Both the position numbers and the translations under genes were made by a program. Positions 10,605 through 20,022 of a stretch of 64,000 bases of DNA are shown here, in pieces. How positions within the stretch are numbered: the first letter of the stretch is position 1; each line of letters begins with the position of its first letter. The notes under the pieces are model-generated. The model saw only the letters and a program-made list of their open reading frames with translations. It ran no database searches and was not told where the DNA came from. The DNA lies in assembly GCF_900638555.1 (NCBI RefSeq), contig NZ_LR134525.1, positions 1,860,001-1,924,000 on the forward strand. The letters run 5' to 3'. This DNA is from Neisseria meningitidis. GTDB taxonomy: Bacteria > Pseudomonadota > Gammaproteobacteria > Burkholderiales > Neisseriaceae.

Positions 10605-12443
10605 ATGTGCGGTATCGTCGGCGCCATCCGCGCCCATCACAACGTCGTCGATTTTCTGACCGACGGTCTCAAACGCCTCGAATACCGGGGTTATGACTCA
10701 TCAGGCATTGCCGTCAACACCGACGGCAAAATCAAACGCGTGCGCCGCGTCGGACGCGTGCAGCTTATGGAGGACGCAGCACGCGAAAAAGGCATCAGCG
10801 GCAGCATCGGCATCGGGCATACGCGTTGGGCGACACACGGCGGCGTTACCGAGCCGAACGCCCACCCGCACATCAGCGGCGGTATGATTGCGGTCGTCCA
10901 CAACGGCATCATCGAAAACTTTGAAAGCGAACGCAAACGCTTGGAAGGTTTGGGATACCGTTTTGAATCGCAAACGGATACCGAAGTCATCGCCCACAGC
11001 ATCAATCACGAATACGCGCAAAACGGCGGCAAATTGTTTGAAGCAGTGCAGGAAGCGGTCAAACGTTTCCACGGCGCATACGCCATCGCGGTTATTGCCC
11101 AAGACAAGCCTGATGAATTAGTTGTGGCGCGTATGGGCTGCCCGCTTTTGGTCGCTTTGGGCGACGATGAAACCTTTATCGCTTCGGACGTATCCGCCGT
11201 CATCGCCTTTACGCGCCGCGTGGCGTACCTCGAAGACGGCGACATCGCGCTGCTGGCTTCAGACGGCATCAAACGGCTGACCGATAAAAACGGCCTGCCT
11301 GCCGAACGCAAAGTCAAGGTATCCGAACTCTCGCTCGCCTCTTTGGAACTGGGACCGTACAGCCACTTTATGCAAAAGGAAATCCACGAGCAGCCGCGCG
11401 CGATTGCAGACACGGCGGAGGTTTTCCTCGATGGCGGCTTCATCCCCGAAAACTTCGGCAAAAACGCCAAAAGCGTGTTTGAAAGCATCCGCAGCGTCAA
11501 AATCCTTGCCTGCGGCACGTCCTATTACGCCGCACTGACCGCCAAATATTGGTTGGAATCCATCGCCAAAATCCCGGCCGATGTCGAAATCGCCAGCGAA
11601 TACCGATACCGCAGCGTGATTGCCGATCCGGACCAACTGGTCATTACCATTTCCCAATCCGGCGAAACGCTGGACACGATGGAGGCTTTGAAATACGCCA
11701 AATCGTTGGGACACCGCCACAGCCTCTCCATCTGCAACGTGATGGAATCCGCCCTGCCGCGCGAAAGCAGCCTCGTGCTTTATACCCGTGCCGGAGCGGA
11801 AATCGGCGTCGCCTCGACCAAAGCGTTTACCACGCAGCTGGTCGCGCTGTTCGGTTTGGCGGTAACGCTGGCGAAGGTACGCGGTTTAGTTTCCGAAAAA
11901 GACGAAGCGCGTTACATCGAAGAACTCCGCCAGCTTCCCGGCAGCGTTCAGCACGCTTTGAACCTAGAACCTCAAATTGCCGCATGGGCGCAACAGTTTG
12001 CCAAGAAAACCAGCGCGCTGTTTTTAGGGCGCGGCATCCATTACCCGATTGCCCTCGAAGGTGCATTGAAGCTGAAGGAAATCACCTACATCCACGCCGA
12101 AGCCTATCCTGCCGGCGAGCTGAAGCACGGGCCGCTTGCCTTGGTGGACGAAAACATGCCCGTCGTCGTCATCGCACCCAACGACAGCCTGTTGGACAAA
12201 GTCAAAGCCAATATGCAGGAAGTCGGCGCGCGCGGCGGCGAACTTTTCGTCTTTGCCGACCTCGACAGCAATTTTAATGCCACCGAAGGTGTGCACGTTA
12301 TCCGCGCACCGCGCCACGTCGGCAAACTGTCCCCCGTCGTGCATACTATCCCCGTGCAGCTCCTCGCCTACCACACCGCCCTCGCACGCGGCACGGATGT
12401 GGACAAGCCGCGCAACCTGGCGAAATCCGTAACCGTCGAATAA
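10605..12443 (+). CDS. glmS: GlmS, glutamine-fructose-6-phosphate aminotransferase (isomerising)
   Basis: GlmS (612 residues, full length) makes glucosamine-6-phosphate from fructose-6-phosphate and glutamine, the entry step to UDP-GlcNAc. The N-terminal Ntn amidotransferase begins [14 protein letters not shown] with catalytic Cys2 after Met removal; two SIS sugar-isomerase domains follow ([12 protein letters not shown] and [18 protein letters not shown] [15 protein letters not shown]). The C-terminus ends [12 protein letters not shown] as expected. No ribozyme-type leader is visible upstream. Function follows directly from family identity. Confidence 0.97.
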   Translation: MCGIVGAIRAHHNVVDFLTDGLKRLEYRGYDSSGIAVNTDGKIKRVRRVGRVQLMEDAAREKGISGSIGIGHTRWATHGGVTEPNAHPHISGGMIAVVHNGIIENFESERKRLEGLGYRFESQTDTEVIAHSINHEYAQNGGKLFEAVQEAVKRFHGAYAIAVIAQDKPDELVVARMGCPLLVALGDDETFIASDVSAVIAFTRRVAYLEDGDIALLASDGIKRLTDKNGLPAERKVKVSELSLASLELGPYSHFMQKEIHEQPRAIADTAEVFLDGGFIPENFGKNAKSVFESIRSVKILACGTSYYAALTAKYWLESIAKIPADVEIASEYRYRSVIADPDQLVITISQSGETLDTMEALKYAKSLGHRHSLSICNVMESALPRESSLVLYTRAGAEIGVASTKAFTTQLVALFGLAVTLAKVRGLVSEKDEARYIEELRQLPGSVQHALNLEPQIAAWAQQFAKKTSALFLGRGIHYPIALEGALKLKEITYIHAEAYPAGELKHGPLALVDENMPVVVIAPNDSLLDKVKANMQEVGARGGELFVFADLDSNFNATEGVHVIRAPRHVGKLSPVVHTIPVQLLAYHTALARGTDVDKPRNLAKSVTVE

Positions 12444-12461
12444 ATCCCGCCGATTGGCAAA

Positions 12462-12501
12462 ATGCCGTCTGAAGCCCGATTTTTCAGGCTTCAGACGGCA
12501 T
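12462..12501 (+). terminator. Uptake-sequence hairpin after glmS
   Basis: ATGCCGTCTGAAGCC...GGCTTCAGACGGCAT is a 15-bp stem with a 10-nt loop, 18 nt after the glmS stop codon. Confidence 0.7.
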
Positions 12502-12520
12502 TTCCCCGTTTGATTTGCGG

Positions 12521-12526
12521 TATAAT
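12521..12526 (+). promoter_or_regulatory. Likely -10 box for metG
   Basis: TATAAT lies 31 bp before the metG ATG in GCGGTATAATCCGCC. No good -35 is visible. Confidence 0.5.
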
Positions 12527-12557
12527 CCGCCTTTACCCATTGTTTGCAAAGCACAAT

Positions 12558-14612
12558 ATGACACGCAAAATCTTAGTTACCTCTGCCCTGCCCTATGCCA
12601 ACGGCAGCATCCACCTCGGCCACATGGTCGAACACATCCAAACCGACGTTTGGGTACGCTTCCAAAAACTGCGCGGCCACGAATGCTACTACTGCTGCGC
12701 CGACGACACCCACGGCACACCTGTAATGCTTGCCGCGCAAAAACAAGGCATCGCGCCTGAAGACATGATTGCCAAAGTGCGCGAAGAGCACCTCGCCGAC
12801 TTTACCGATTTCGGCATCGGTTACGACAATTATTACAGCACCCATTCCCCTGAAAACAAACAGTTTTCCCAAGACATTTACCGCGCGCTGAAAGCCAACG
12901 GCAAAATCGAAAGCCGCGTCATCGAGCAGCTTTTCGACCCTGAAAAACAAATGTTCCTGCCCGACCGTTTCGTCAAAGGCGAATGCCCGAAATGCCACGC
13001 CCACGACCAATACGGCGACAACTGCGAAGTCTGCGGCACGACCTATTCCCCGACCGAACTGATCAACCCGTATTCCGCCGTATCCGGTGCCAAACCCGAA
13101 TTGCGCGAATCCGAACACTTCTTCTTCAAACTCGGCGAATGCGCCGACTTCCTCAAAGCATGGACTTCCGGCAACAATCCGCACGACGGCAAGCCCCATC
13201 TGCAACCAGAAGCCCTCAACAAAATGAAAGAATGGCTGGGAGAAGGCGAAGAAACCACCCTATCCGACTGGGATATTTCCCGCGACGCGCCTTATTTCGG
13301 TTTTGAAATCCCCGACGCGCCGGGCAAATACTTCTACGTCTGGCTGGACGCGCCCGTCGGCTACATGGCATCGTTTAAAAACCTGTGCGACCGCATCGGC
13401 ATCGATTTCGACGAATACTTCAAAGCCGGCAGCCAAACCGAGATGTACCACTTCATCGGCAAAGACATCCTCTATTTCCACGCCCTGTTCTGGCCCGCTA
13501 TGCTGCATTTCTCCGGCCACCGCGCCCCGACCGGCGTGTACGCACACGGCTTTTTGACCGTGGACGGACAAAAAATGTCCAAATCGCGCGGCACCTTCAT
13601 CACCGCCAAATCCTATCTGGAACAAGGCCTGAACCCCGAGTGGATGCGCTACTACATCGCCGCCAAACTCAACAGCAAAATCGAAGACATCGATTTGAAC
13701 CTGCAAGACTTTATCAGCCGCGTCAACAGCGATCTCGTCGGCAAATACGTCAACATTGCCGCCCGCGCTTCAGGTTTCATCGCCAAACGGTTTGAAGGCC
13801 GTCTGAAAGACGTTGCCGACAGCGCATTATTGGCAAAACTGACCGCACAAAGCGAAGCCATTGCCGAATGCTACGAAAACCGCGAATACGCCCGTGCCCT
13901 GCGCGACATCATGGCCTTGGCGGACATTGTCAACGAATACGTCGATGCCAACAAGCCGTGGGAACTGGCGAAACAGGAAGGTCAAGACGAACGCCTGCAC
14001 GAAGTGTGCAGCGAGCTCATCAACGCCTTTACCATGTTGACCGCCTACCTCGCCCCCATATTGCCGAAAGTGGCCGAAAACGCCGCCAAATTCCTGAATT
14101 TGGAAGCCATCACTTGGGTAAATACACGCGAAACCTTGGGCGAACACGCCATCAACAAATACGAACACCTCATGCAACGAGTGGAGCAAAAACAAGTGGA
14201 CGATTTAATCGAAGCCAACAAACAAAGTATTCAGACAACCCCCGCGCCTGTTGAAGACAGCAAATACGAAAAAGTCGCCGAACAGGCAAGTTTCGACGAC
14301 TTTATGAAAATCGACATGCGCGTCGCCAAAGTATTGAACTGCGAAGCCGTCGAAGGCAGCACCAAACTTTTGAAATTCGACCTCGATTTCGGTTTTGAAA
14401 AACGCATTATCTTCTCCGGCATCGCCGCGTCTTACCCGAACCCTGCCGAATTGAACGGCCGCATGGTCATTGCCGTCGCCAACTTCGCCCCGCGCAAAAT
14501 GGCAAAATTCGGCGTATCTGAAGGCATGATTCTCTCCGCCGCCACGGCAGACGGGAAACTGAAGCTCTTGGATGTGGATACAGGCGCGCAACCGGGCGAC
14601 AAAGTCGGTTAA
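12558..14612 (+). CDS. metG: MetG, methionyl-tRNA synthetase
   Basis: A 684-residue class I tRNA synthetase that charges tRNA-Met. It shows the HIGH motif variant in GSIHLGH, a four-cysteine zinc knuckle ([18 protein letters not shown], about residues 145-162), the KMSKS motif in [10 protein letters not shown], and a C-terminal EMAP/tRNA-binding domain ([14 protein letters not shown] to the end) that supports dimerisation. The ATG at 12558 puts the catalytic domain at the N-terminus; the longer open frame covers the promoter and hairpin. Confidence 0.97.
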   Translation: MTRKILVTSALPYANGSIHLGHMVEHIQTDVWVRFQKLRGHECYYCCADDTHGTPVMLAAQKQGIAPEDMIAKVREEHLADFTDFGIGYDNYYSTHSPENKQFSQDIYRALKANGKIESRVIEQLFDPEKQMFLPDRFVKGECPKCHAHDQYGDNCEVCGTTYSPTELINPYSAVSGAKPELRESEHFFFKLGECADFLKAWTSGNNPHDGKPHLQPEALNKMKEWLGEGEETTLSDWDISRDAPYFGFEIPDAPGKYFYVWLDAPVGYMASFKNLCDRIGIDFDEYFKAGSQTEMYHFIGKDILYFHALFWPAMLHFSGHRAPTGVYAHGFLTVDGQKMSKSRGTFITAKSYLEQGLNPEWMRYYIAAKLNSKIEDIDLNLQDFISRVNSDLVGKYVNIAARASGFIAKRFEGRLKDVADSALLAKLTAQSEAIAECYENREYARALRDIMALADIVNEYVDANKPWELAKQEGQDERLHEVCSELINAFTMLTAYLAPILPKVAENAAKFLNLEAITWVNTRETLGEHAINKYEHLMQRVEQKQVDDLIEANKQSIQTTPAPVEDSKYEKVAEQASFDDFMKIDMRVAKVLNCEAVEGSTKLLKFDLDFGFEKRIIFSGIAASYPNPAELNGRMVIAVANFAPRKMAKFGVSEGMILSAATADGKLKLLDVDTGAQPGDKVG

Positions 14613-14630
14613 GTAGAAATATCAAAAACA

Positions 14631-14665
14631 ATGCCGTCTGAACCCTTTGGGCGTTCAGACGGCAT
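14631..14665. terminator. Uptake-sequence hairpin between metG and hydroxyacid dehydrogenase
   Basis: ATGCCGTCTGAA...TTCAGACGGCAT with an 11-nt loop lies between convergent genes and may serve both. Confidence 0.65.
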
Positions 14666-14688
14666 TGTTTTCCGTCATCCCGACAAGC

Positions 14689-15642
14689 TCAAACCACGCG
14701 GTTTTGCGCCTCTCCTTTCACAAAGGCGTGAATGTTCGCCAACAATATATCAAACAGCCTGTCCAAAGCCTCACGACTTGCCCACGCGGTATGCGGCGTA
14801 ACAATCAGATTGGGTAATCGTGCATTCAGCAAGGGATTGCCGTTTTTGGGCGGCTCATTCGTCAAAACATCGACACCCGCCCCGCCGATCTGCTCGTATT
14901 TGAGTGCGGCAAGCAGCGCGTTTTCATCCACCAGCCCGCCGCGCCCGCAATTAATCAAAACCGCACCGGGCTTCATCTGCTGTAATTCGTTTTCGCCTAT
15001 CATATTTTCAGTTTGGGCGTTCAGCGGACAGTGCAGCGACAACACGTCGGCAGTCTGTACCGCATCTTCAAAGGAAACATAGCCTTCGCGCACGTCGGGC
15101 GCGTGTTTGTGTTCGGCAAACACCACCCCCATACCGAACGCCTGCGCGTATCCGGCAAGCGTCCGTCCGATATTGCCGCGTCCGAAAACCGCCAGCGTTT
15201 TACCGTTCAAATCCCGAATCGGCGCACCGTAATAGCAGAAAAACGGCGACTTCTCCCATAATCCTGCCGCAACATCACGCTGATAGGCGGGCAAATTCCG
15301 CATCAACGCAATCATCAGCATAAAGGCGTGTTCCGCAACCGATTCGTTTCCGTAGGCGCGGACATTGCATACCGCAACGCCCGCCGCCTTCGCCGCCCCA
15401 ATATCGACATTGTTCACACCGGTCGCACTGACGGCAATCAGCTCCAACTGCGGATTAGCCGCAATAATATCGGCAGAAATCATCACTTTGTTAGTAATGA
15501 CAATATGTGCATCGCGCACCCGTTCTGCCGTTTCATCCGCACCTGTCGTACCGTAAACCGCAAGCTCGTGCGGAAAATCAAAATGAAAAACCCGGCCGGG
15601 CAAAGTATCCGCATCCAAAACAACGATCTTTTTATGATTCAT
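14689..15642 (-). CDS. D-isomer-specific 2-hydroxyacid dehydrogenase (glycerate/hydroxypyruvate type)
   Basis: A 317-residue NAD(P)-dependent dehydrogenase. The Rossmann motif FGRGNIGRT (about residues 150-158), the catalytic Arg in NCGRGGLVDE, and the His-Thr-Ala-Trp signature TPHTAWASREALDR near the C-terminus are all present. It most resembles hydroxypyruvate (glycerate) dehydrogenases; substrate is inferred. The start MNHKKI at 15642 has a GGGGAT ribosome site, better placed than for the ATG five codons earlier. Confidence 0.88.
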   Translation of the reverse strand: MNHKKIVVLDADTLPGRVFHFDFPHELAVYGTTGADETAERVRDAHIVITNKVMISADIIAANPQLELIAVSATGVNNVDIGAAKAAGVAVCNVRAYGNESVAEHAFMLMIALMRNLPAYQRDVAAGLWEKSPFFCYYGAPIRDLNGKTLAVFGRGNIGRTLAGYAQAFGMGVVFAEHKHAPDVREGYVSFEDAVQTADVLSLHCPLNAQTENMIGENELQQMKPGAVLINCGRGGLVDENALLAALKYEQIGGAGVDVLTNEPPKNGNPLLNARLPNLIVTPHTAWASREALDRLFDILLANIHAFVKGEAQNRVV

Positions 15643-15763
15643 AATTTCTATCCCCATTTGAAAAATGATTTATTTACACTAACAACAAATAGCAAATTTA
15701 AACCGCGCAACCTTATGATAACCTTTATCATTCCTCCGTCAATGTCCAATTCGGGAGAGGATG

Positions 15764-15982
15764 ATGCTTAAAACCCTGACTTTTGCCGCACTGCATTTCA
15801 GCACCGCCTTCAGTGTAACCTATGTACTGACGGGCAGTATAGGCGTATCGGGGGCGGTCGCGCTGGTCGAGCCCCTAATCAACACCGTCGTTTTCTATTT
15901 CCATGAAAAAGCATGGAACCTTTACGAAAAAAATAAAACAGTCCAACAAACACAGCCGTTTCAGCTGCACCGATGCAGCTGA
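15764..15982 (+). CDS. Small DUF2061-type membrane protein
   Basis: A 72-residue protein with two hydrophobic segments (LTFAALHFSTAFSVTYVLTG and a second around VALVEPLINTVVFYFHEKAW), matching the DUF2061 pattern with its conserved HEKAWN. Two adjacent ATGs (15761, 15764) could start it; GGGAG is better spaced for the second. Function of the family is unknown; it sits alone upstream of the FKBP gene. Confidence 0.75.
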   Translation: MLKTLTFAALHFSTAFSVTYVLTGSIGVSGAVALVEPLINTVVFYFHEKAWNLYEKNKTVQQTQPFQLHRCS

Positions 15983-16059
15983 CGTTTGAGCGGCATTTGA
16001 CTTCGACGGACGGTATGTTACCCTTGCCGTTTTGACCAACAAGCAATGAAAGGACAAAT

Positions 16060-16389
16060 ATGGGCGGCCTGATTATTGAAGACTTGCAAGAAGGCTTCGG
16101 AAAAGAAGCAGTTAAAGGCAAAGAGATTACCGTGCATTACACAGGTTGGCTGGAAAACGGAACCAAATTCGACTCCAGCCTCGACCGCCGCCAGCCGCTG
16201 ACCATCACGCTCGGTGTCGGACAAGTCATCAAAGGCTGGGACGAAGGCTTCGGCGGAATGAAGGAAGGCGGCAAACGCAAGCTGACCATCCCTTCGGAAA
16301 TGGGCTACGGCGCACACGGCGCGGGCGGCGTGATTCCCCCGCACGCCACTTTGATATTTGAAGTCGAGCTGCTGAAAGTGTACGAATAA
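16060..16389 (+). CDS. FKBP-type peptidyl-prolyl cis-trans isomerase
   Basis: This 109-residue protein is a single FKBP domain: [39 protein letters not shown] and [16 protein letters not shown] are the canonical segments lining the prolyl pocket. There is no signal peptide, so it should be cytoplasmic. The pilS locus starts within 30 bp of its stop, which is the usual flank of this locus in meningococci. Confidence 0.93.
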   Translation: MGGLIIEDLQEGFGKEAVKGKEITVHYTGWLENGTKFDSSLDRRQPLTITLGVGQVIKGWDEGFGGMKEGGKRKLTIPSEMGYGAHGAGGVIPPHATLIFEVELLKVYE

Positions 16390-16417
16390 AGCTGCCCGGG
16401 CAATACCGTCTGACATA

Positions 16418-16630
16418 ATGGCTTCAAGCAACGTAAACAACGAAATCAAAGACAAAAAACTCTCCCTGTGGGCCAAGCGTCAAGACGGTTCGGTAAAATG
16501 GTTCTGCGGACAGCCGGTTACGCGCACCGCCGCCGACAGCGACGACGTCGCCGCCGCCAACGGCAAGACCGCCGACAACATCAACACCAAGCACCTGCCG
16601 TCAACCTGCCGCGATGCGTCATCTGCCGTT
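16418..16630 (+). pseudogene. pilS: Silent pilin cassette fragment 1 (pilS)
   Basis: This promoterless fragment encodes only the C-terminal part of class I pilin: [20 protein letters not shown], the Cys1 region VKWFCGQPV, a hypervariable stretch ([20 protein letters not shown]) and the Cys2 region KHLPSTCRD. It lacks the N-terminal FTLIE helix, so it cannot make pilin itself. Such cassettes donate sequence to pilE by gene conversion. The pilin similarity ends about 16630; the next 100 bp lead into a dRS3 repeat. Confidence 0.88.
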
Positions 16631-16727
16631 TGCACAAAAACACCACGCGCCGATTTCAAACACTTTCAAAAAATCAGCCGTTACCGAGTATTGCCCGAAT
16701 CACGGCAAATGGCAGAAAAACTTCGTC

Positions 16728-16821
16728 ATTCCCGCAAAAGCGGGAATCTAGTTCGTTGAGTTTCAGTTATTTAGAATAAATTTTGAAACTTTAATCCCGT
16801 CATTCCCACGAAAGTGGGAAT
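16728..16821. repeat. Two dRS3 palindromes between pilin cassettes
   Basis: ATTCCCGCAAAAGCGGGAAT (16728-16747) and ATTCCCACGAAAGTGGGAAT (16802-16821) flank a 54-bp spacer. The second abuts cassette 2 within about 10 bp. Confidence 0.9.
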
Positions 16822-16831
16822 GACGGGATTT

Positions 16832-17103
16832 AATGATGCCGCCGGCGTGGCATCCTCCCCCTCCGACATCAAAGGCAAATATGTTCAGAAAGTTGAAGTC
16901 GCAAAAGGCGTCATTACCGCCCAAATGGCTTCAAGCAACGTAAACAATGAAATCAAAGGCAAAAAACTCTCCCTGTGGGCCAAGCGTCAAAACGGTTCGG
17001 TAAAATGGTTCTGCGGACAGCCGGTTCAGCGCGACAAAGCCGACGCCGACGCCGATGCCATTACCGCCGACACCGCCGCCAACAAGAAGATCGACACCAA
17101 TCA
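16832..17103 (+). pseudogene. pilS: Silent pilin cassette fragment 2 (pilS)
   Basis: A longer cassette: [56 protein letters not shown], then a variable tail ([21 protein letters not shown]) that stops at IDTNH before Cys2, where repeat DNA (ATTCCCACGAACC) takes over. Both ends are therefore truncated. It has no promoter or start region. Role as gene-conversion donor is inferred from the known pilS system. Confidence 0.88.
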
Positions 17104-17126
17104 TTCCCACGAACCTACATCCCGTC

Positions 17127-17146
17127 ATTCCCGCGAAAGTGGGAAT
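17127..17146. repeat. dRS3 palindrome between cassettes 2 and 3
   Basis: ATTCCCGCGAAAGTGGGAAT followed by TGACGGGATTTAATGATGCC, the same junction as before cassette 2. Confidence 0.9.
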
Positions 17147-17156
17147 GACGGGATTT

Positions 17157-17467
17157 AATGATGCCGCCGGCGTGGCATCCCCCCCACCGACATCAAAGGC
17201 AAATATGTTAAGGAAGTTAAAGTCGCAAACGGCGTCATTACCGCCACAATGCTTTCAAGCGGCGTAAACAACGAAATCAAAGGCAAAAAACTCTCCCTGT
17301 GGGCCAAGCGTCAAAACGGTTCGGTAAAATGGTTCTGCGGACAGCCGGTTGCGCGCGCCGACAAAGCCAAAGACGACGTCAAAGCCGCCACCGCCAACGG
17401 CACCGACGACAAAATCAACACCAAGCACCTGCCGTCAACCTGCCGCGATGATTCATCTACCGGATAA
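17157..17467 (+). pseudogene. pilS: Silent pilin cassette fragment 3 / 3' remnant at the pilE site
   Basis: This cassette carries DAAGVAS, then [18 protein letters not shown], the Cys1 block VKWFCGQPV, a variable region ([20 protein letters not shown]) and Cys2 [14 protein letters not shown] followed by a stop. A C7 run at about 17179-17185 is one C short of frame, so the segment before it is out of frame with the rest. Being followed by the Sma/Cla repeat, it occupies the position of the 3' end of pilE, but no N-terminal pilin coding sequence or promoter exists here. Confidence 0.88.
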
Positions 17468-17518
17468 GGCAAATTATACCATAAATTTTAAATAAATCAA
17501 GCGGTAAGTGATTTTCCA

Positions 17519-17608
17519 CGGCCACTCGGATTAATCCGGGTGGCTTCCTTTTTAAGGGTTTGCAAGGCAAGCGGGGGCGTCCGTTTTGGCTGAAAATAAT
17601 ATATCGAT
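17519..17608 (+). repeat. Sma/Cla repeat (pilin-locus 3' repeat)
   Basis: The stretch from CCACGGCCACTCGGATTAAT to the ClaI site ATCGAT at 17603-17608 matches the Sma/Cla repeat found 3' of pilE and pilS loci. Its first part is an inverted repeat (CCACTCGGAT/ATCCGGGTGG) followed by a T-run, i.e. the pilin terminator. The SmaI site itself is degenerate (TCCGGG). Confidence 0.85.
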
Positions 17609-17712
17609 TGCGCTTCAAGGCTCTGCGCGTACCTCATTGCCGCCCGTTTAAACACGGGGTTTATCTGACAGGCGCGCAATCCGCCCTCTCATGTACCGAA
17701 CAAGCGGACTGG

Positions 17713-17732
17713 ATTCCCGCCTGCGCGGGAAT
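17713..17732. repeat. dRS3 palindrome
   Basis: ATTCCCGCCTGCGCGGGAAT, between the Sma/Cla repeat and a CREE. The rest of 17610-17780 shows no gene. Confidence 0.9.
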
Positions 17733-17781
17733 GACGGCAACCGGCCGGTTGCGTATCAAAAAATAAAGTAATTCGGCTAGA

Positions 17782-17936
17782 TATAGTGGATTAACAAAAA
17801 TCAGGACAAGGCGGCGAAGCCGCAGACAGTACAAATAGTACGGAACCGATTCACTTGGTGCTTCAGCACCTTAGAGAATCGTTCTCTTTGAGCTAAGGCG
17901 AGACAACGCCGTACTGGTTTTTGTTAATCCGCTATA
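17782..17936. repeat. Correia element (full length)
   Basis: 155 bp from TATAGTGGATTAAC to GTTAATCCGCTATA, with the central block around GAGAACGATTCTC-type sequence that marks the long form. It lies between the pilS remnant and lpxC. Confidence 0.95.
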
Positions 17937-18006
17937 ATTTATTGAAGATGGCTGAAATTCAAAGCTACAGAAATTTATAAACAAAAAACAGCAACCCGCC
18001 GCCGTC

Positions 18007-18260
18007 ATTCCCGCAAAAGCGGGAATCTAGACATTCAATGCTAAGGCAATTTATCGGGAATGACTGAAACTCAAAAAACTGGATTCCCACTTTCGTGGGA
18101 ATGACGGAATGTAGGTTCGTGGGAATGACGGGATTTAAGTTTCAAAATTTATTCTAAATAACTGAAACTCAACGAACTAGATTCCCACTTTCGTGGGAAT
18201 GACGAATTTTAGGTTGCTGTTTTTGGTTTTCTGTTTTGGTTTTTTGTCCTTGTGGGAATG
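18007..18260. repeat. dRS3/NIME repeat cluster upstream of lpxC
   Basis: dRS3 copies at 18007-18026, 18083-18102 and 18181-18200 alternate with conserved spacers such as GGGAATGACTGAAACTCAA. This is the mosaic intergenic repeat arrangement typical of meningococcus. No gene is present. Confidence 0.9.
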
Positions 18261-18272
18261 ACGGTTCACGCG

Positions 18273-18308
18273 AAAATGCCGTCCGAAAGGTTTTCGGACG
18301 GCATTTTT
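18273..18308 (+). terminator. Hairpin terminator (uptake-sequence variant)
   Basis: AAATGCCGTCCGAAA / TTTCGGACGGCATTT with a T-run on the plus strand; it would block read-through from the repeat region into lpxC. Confidence 0.6.
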
Positions 18309-18330
18309 TGCGTTTTTCAGGAGGGGGCGG

Positions 18331-18368
18331 GTTCGTCGCCTTGTCTTGATTTTTGTTAATCCACTATA
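18331..18368 (+). repeat. Half Correia element immediately upstream of lpxC
   Basis: Only the right end of a CREE is present: TTCGTCGCCTTGTCTTGATT through GTTAATCCACTATA. The left end is missing, replaced by the hairpin and repeat DNA. Confidence 0.85.
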
Positions 18369-18370
18369 CA
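18341..18370 (+). promoter_or_regulatory. Candidate lpxC promoter formed by the CREE end
   Basis: TTGTCT (18341-18346) and TATACA (18365-18370) are 18 bp apart and point toward lpxC, about 120 bp upstream of its ATG. The -10 is completed by the base pairs just beyond the CREE end. Confidence 0.5.
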
Positions 18371-18491
18371 TTTTTATGCGGCTTACGTATTGAAAACGGA
18401 TACATTGGCAAATACTATGGAAAAACATAGCCTGTTTTTCCGGTTTTATCGTATTATTCCAAAACTTACCCCATTGATAAGGAAGCGGTTT

Positions 18492-19415
18492 ATGCTGCAA
18501 AGAACTTTGGCGAAATCCATCAGCGTTACCGGAGTCGGGCTGCATTCGGGCGAACGCGTCGCGCTGACCCTGCACCCCGCGCCTGAAAACAGCGGGATTT
18601 CCTTCCGCCGTACCGATTTGGACGGCGAGATGGGCGAACAAATCAAGCTGACCCCTTATTTGATCAACGATACCCGCCTTTCCTCCACCATCGTTACCGA
18701 CAAAGGCGTGCGCGTCGGCACGATCGAACACATTATGTCCGCGCTGTCCGCCTACGGCATCGACAACGCGCTGATTGAGCTGAACGCGCCCGAAATCCCG
18801 ATTATGGACGGCTCCAGCCTGCCGTTTATTTACCTTTTGCAAGATGCGGGCGTGGTCGATCAAAAGGCGCAAAAGCGTTTTTTGAAAATCCTCAAGCCTG
18901 TCGAAATCAAAGAAGCGGGCAAATGGGTGCGCTTTACGCCGTATGACGGCTTTAAGGTAACGCTGACCATCGAATTCGACCATCCGGTTTTCAACCGCAG
19001 CTCGCCCACTTTTGAAATCGATTTCGCCGGCAAATCCTACATCGACGAAATCGCGCGCGCGCGCACTTTCGGCTTTATGCACGAAGTGGAAATGATGCGC
19101 GCCCACAATCTGGGTTTGGGCGGCAATTTGAACAACGCCATCGTGATTGACGACACGGATGTCCTGAATCCTGAAGGCTTGCGCTATCCCGATGAGTTTG
19201 TGCGCCACAAAATCCTTGATGCCATCGGCGATTTGTATATCGTCGGACACCCGATTATCGGTGCGTTTGAAGGCTACAAATCGGGACACGCCATCAACAA
19301 CGCACTCTTGCGCGCGGTTTTGGCAGACGAAACGGCTTACGACCGGGTGGAATTTGCCGACAGCGATGATTTGCCCGACGCATTTCACGAGCTGAACATC
19401 AGAACTTGTGGATAA
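18492..19415 (+). CDS. lpxC: LpxC, UDP-3-O-acyl-N-acetylglucosamine deacetylase
   Basis: LpxC performs the committed step of lipid A synthesis in the cytoplasm. The 307-residue protein has the usual length and starts MLQRTLAKSISVTGVGLHSG; the zinc/catalytic residues appear in EHIMSALSAYGIDN, MDGSSLPF and HKILDAIGDLY (His and Asp metal ligands). The open frame continues 34 codons upstream but GGAAGC lies before the ATG at 18492. Next to pilS and FKBP, this is the standard neisserial pilin-locus flank. Confidence 0.97.
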   Translation: MLQRTLAKSISVTGVGLHSGERVALTLHPAPENSGISFRRTDLDGEMGEQIKLTPYLINDTRLSSTIVTDKGVRVGTIEHIMSALSAYGIDNALIELNAPEIPIMDGSSLPFIYLLQDAGVVDQKAQKRFLKILKPVEIKEAGKWVRFTPYDGFKVTLTIEFDHPVFNRSSPTFEIDFAGKSYIDEIARARTFGFMHEVEMMRAHNLGLGGNLNNAIVIDDTDVLNPEGLRYPDEFVRHKILDAIGDLYIVGHPIIGAFEGYKSGHAINNALLRAVLADETAYDRVEFADSDDLPDAFHELNIRTCG

Positions 19416-19439
19416 CGCTTTCTGTTTTTTCCGGTAAAT

Positions 19440-19990
19440 TCCTAAAACTTAAAATTTCATCATTCCTACAAGGACAAAAACCAAAACAGAAACCTAAAAT
19501 TCGTCATTCCCACGAAAGTGGGAATCTAGAATCTCGGACTTTCAGATAATCTTTGAATATTACTGTTGTTCTAAGGTCTAGATTCCCGCCTGCGCGGGAA
19601 TGACGACAGAACGGTTTCTGTTTTTGGTTTTCTGTTTTTGTGGGAATGACAGGATGTAGGTTCGTAGGAATGACGTGGTGTAGGTTTCCGTATGGATGGA
19701 TTCGTCATTCCCGCGCAGGCGGGAATCCAGTGCGTTGAGTTTCAGCTATTTAGAATAAATTTTGAAACTCTAATCCCGTCATTCCCACGAAAGTGGGAAT
19801 CCAGAATCTCTAAAGCTTCAGCTAACCTTTGAATATTGCTGTTGTTCTAAGGTCTAGATTCCCGCCTGCGCGGGAGTGACGGCAGAGCGGTTTCTGTTTT
19901 TTCCGATAAATTCCTAAAACTCAAAATTTCATCATTCCCACTTTCGTGGGAATGACGGGATGTAGGTTCGTGGGAATGACGCGGTACAGG
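19440..19990. repeat. dRS3/NIME repeat array downstream of lpxC
   Basis: At least six ATTCCC-N8-GGGAAT palindromes, beginning about 19506, alternate with RS-type spacers such as GAATATTGCTGTTGTTCTAA and TTCAGCTATTTAGAATAAAT. Several spacer blocks recur in the 58.6-59.9 kb array. No coding sequence is seen. Confidence 0.9.
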
Positions 19991-20022
19991 TTTCCGTTAC
20001 GTATCCCCATCCGAAAGTTTAT

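Noticed and set aside
18177..19388. Minus-strand open frame of 403 codons over lpxC
   Set aside because: Antisense shadow; it reads through CREE and dRS3 repeats at one end.
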